Shown here piece by piece: positions 37,129 through 38,105 of a DNA stretch of 38,105 bases (position 1 is the stretch's first letter; every line of letters begins with the position of its first letter). The notes under the pieces were generated by a model that saw only the letters and a program-made list of their open reading frames with translations, searched no databases and had not been told where the DNA came from. The DNA is from Bacteriovoracaceae bacterium (lineage in GTDB: Bacteria; Bdellovibrionota; Bacteriovoracia; Bacteriovoracales; Bacteriovoracaceae). Both the position numbers and the translations under genes were made by a program. The stretch covers positions 1-38,105 of the forward strand of contig CANHJD010000007.1 of NCBI GenBank assembly GCA_947461145.1, written 5' to 3'.

Positions 37129-37203
37129 TGGTAGGGGTGGCAGGGTTCGAACCTGCGCATGGCAGAATCAAAATCTGCTGACTTACCACTTGTCGACACC
37201 CCT
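37129..37203 (-). tRNA. tRNA-Gln (anticodon TTG), CCA encoded
   Basis: AGGGGTG/CACCCCT acceptor, D-stem GAC/GTC, loop TTTTGAT, GGTTCGAACC, ACCA end. Confidence 0.94.
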
Positions 37204-37362
37204 ACAAAAGGTCTTTTAAACGTCCAATGATCATAATTTACACCGACTCTTTTTGCAAGTCTCTCAGTTAATCATTTCTCTCTTTTTTAACTACGGGCTT
37301 TCCACATCCCGAGGGATTTTATAAAGTTTTGAGATTATATTTTGTTCTACCAGGGAGCTTCT

Positions 37363-38105
37363 GTGACCGTTAGAAGGTTTCGTTTAATTTCTAGTCTTTT
37401 TATTTCTACTCTAAGCATCAATTCTGCCTTGGCCCTTCCGATTGATTGGTCCGGGGTTTTTGGAGTTGATAGTCATTTGATAAACAACACCTGTCGCACA
37501 CAGGATAATGTCGTTAAAGATCTTAATGACAAAAACGGAACTCAAGGTATTTCAGGAGACTGTGATGCCAATTTTCAAACTTACATTTTCAAGCTTAATC
37601 CACAAATCATCGTCAATGATGGCGTGACTTTGAAAGGTGAACTTTCTACTGGCCACACGCGTGGAGGATTTGCGGGTGATAACTCTGCAAATAACCAAGA
37701 TGCCTCTGGCAATAATTCCTATTTTTTCACCACTCCAGCTCAGAGAAGTACACTTAATGTTAATCAAATGTACATGGAGCTTTACGCTGATACCGCTCTT
37801 GTTAAATTGGGACGCATGAGCAAACACTATGGTCTTGGAATTGTATTCGATAATGGCAGTGATGCTTGGGATCGATTCTTTACTATGTATGATGGTGTTC
37901 AAGCCGAAATGAAAATTGGCAACTTTGGGCTCACACCTTATTGGGCAAAACTTTCAAGTTATAATGACAAGAATACCACTGAAGGAACTGTCGGAGCAAA
38001 ACCGGCCGGTGGTTGGGACGTAAGAGAGATGGGTGTGACGGCCAGTTACGATAATAAAAATCGTGATCTCATTGTCAGTGTTCTCTACGGGAAAAGATTT
38101 TCAGA
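37363..38105 (+). CDS. Exported porin-like outer-membrane protein, truncated by window end, GTG start
   Basis: Hand translation VTVRRFRLISSLFISTLSINSALALPIDWSGVFGVDSH...; open through 38105; not in ORF track. Confidence 0.7.
   Translation, partial: MTVRRFRLISSLFISTLSINSALALPIDWSGVFGVDSHLINNTCRTQDNVVKDLNDKNGTQGISGDCDANFQTYIFKLNPQIIVNDGVTLKGELSTGHTRGGFAGDNSANNQDASGNNSYFFTTPAQRSTLNVNQMYMELYADTALVKLGRMSKHYGLGIVFDNGSDAWDRFFTMYDGVQAEMKIGNFGLTPYWAKLSSYNDKNTTEGTVGAKPAGGWDVREMGVTASYDNKNRDLIVSVLYGKRFS

Noticed and set aside
1-38105. CRISPR array, transposase, integrase, prophage or restriction/defence genes
   Set aside because: No regularly spaced repeats or recognisable mobile/defence proteins seen; the window looks like core chromosome.

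Overview
This is an AT-rich chromosomal window. Gene content (Lgt/LspA, CHASE2 kinase, MurNAc salvage, many lipoproteins and outer-membrane proteins) suggests a Bacteriovorax/Bdellovibrio-type bacterium; that assignment is inference from gene style only. No prophage, transposon or CRISPR array was seen. Core content: tRNA-Asn, a YgfZ-TPR fusion with an A-type Fe-S carrier, grxB, FHA protein, cobalamin adenosyltransferase with fused isobutyryl-CoA mutase (IcmF), ferredoxins, lspA-lgt, CHASE2 histidine kinase with NtrC-type regulator, endonuclease IV-like protein, AmgK/MurU-like MurNAc salvage pair, LysM lipoprotein, deoxynucleoside kinase, folK, acyl-CoA dehydrogenase with etfBA, Mrp ATPase, HAMP protein, SLT lytic transglycosylase, ychF-pth-prs and tRNA-Gln. 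Most interesting signals: (1) two unrelated-position M48/HtpX-like proteins whose HExxH appears degraded to FELxx, one coupled to a CHASE2-HK/NtrC/LspA/Lgt cluster and one coupled to MurNAc salvage; (2) a consensus-perfect sigma-54 promoter (TGGCAC-N5-TTGC) upstream of an uncharacterised Gln/Glu-rich exported protein; (3) an alpha-KG/HExxH-type peptide hydroxylase-like gene starting 6 nt after a tRNA-Asn CCA end; (4) a TTG-start LptM-like micro-lipoprotein absent from the ORF track; (5) a 14-bp perfect palindrome filling the -35/-10 spacer of a ferredoxin promoter; (6) a 3-codon upstream ORF overlapping the slt start codon; (7) a predicted leaderless ferredoxin mRNA.
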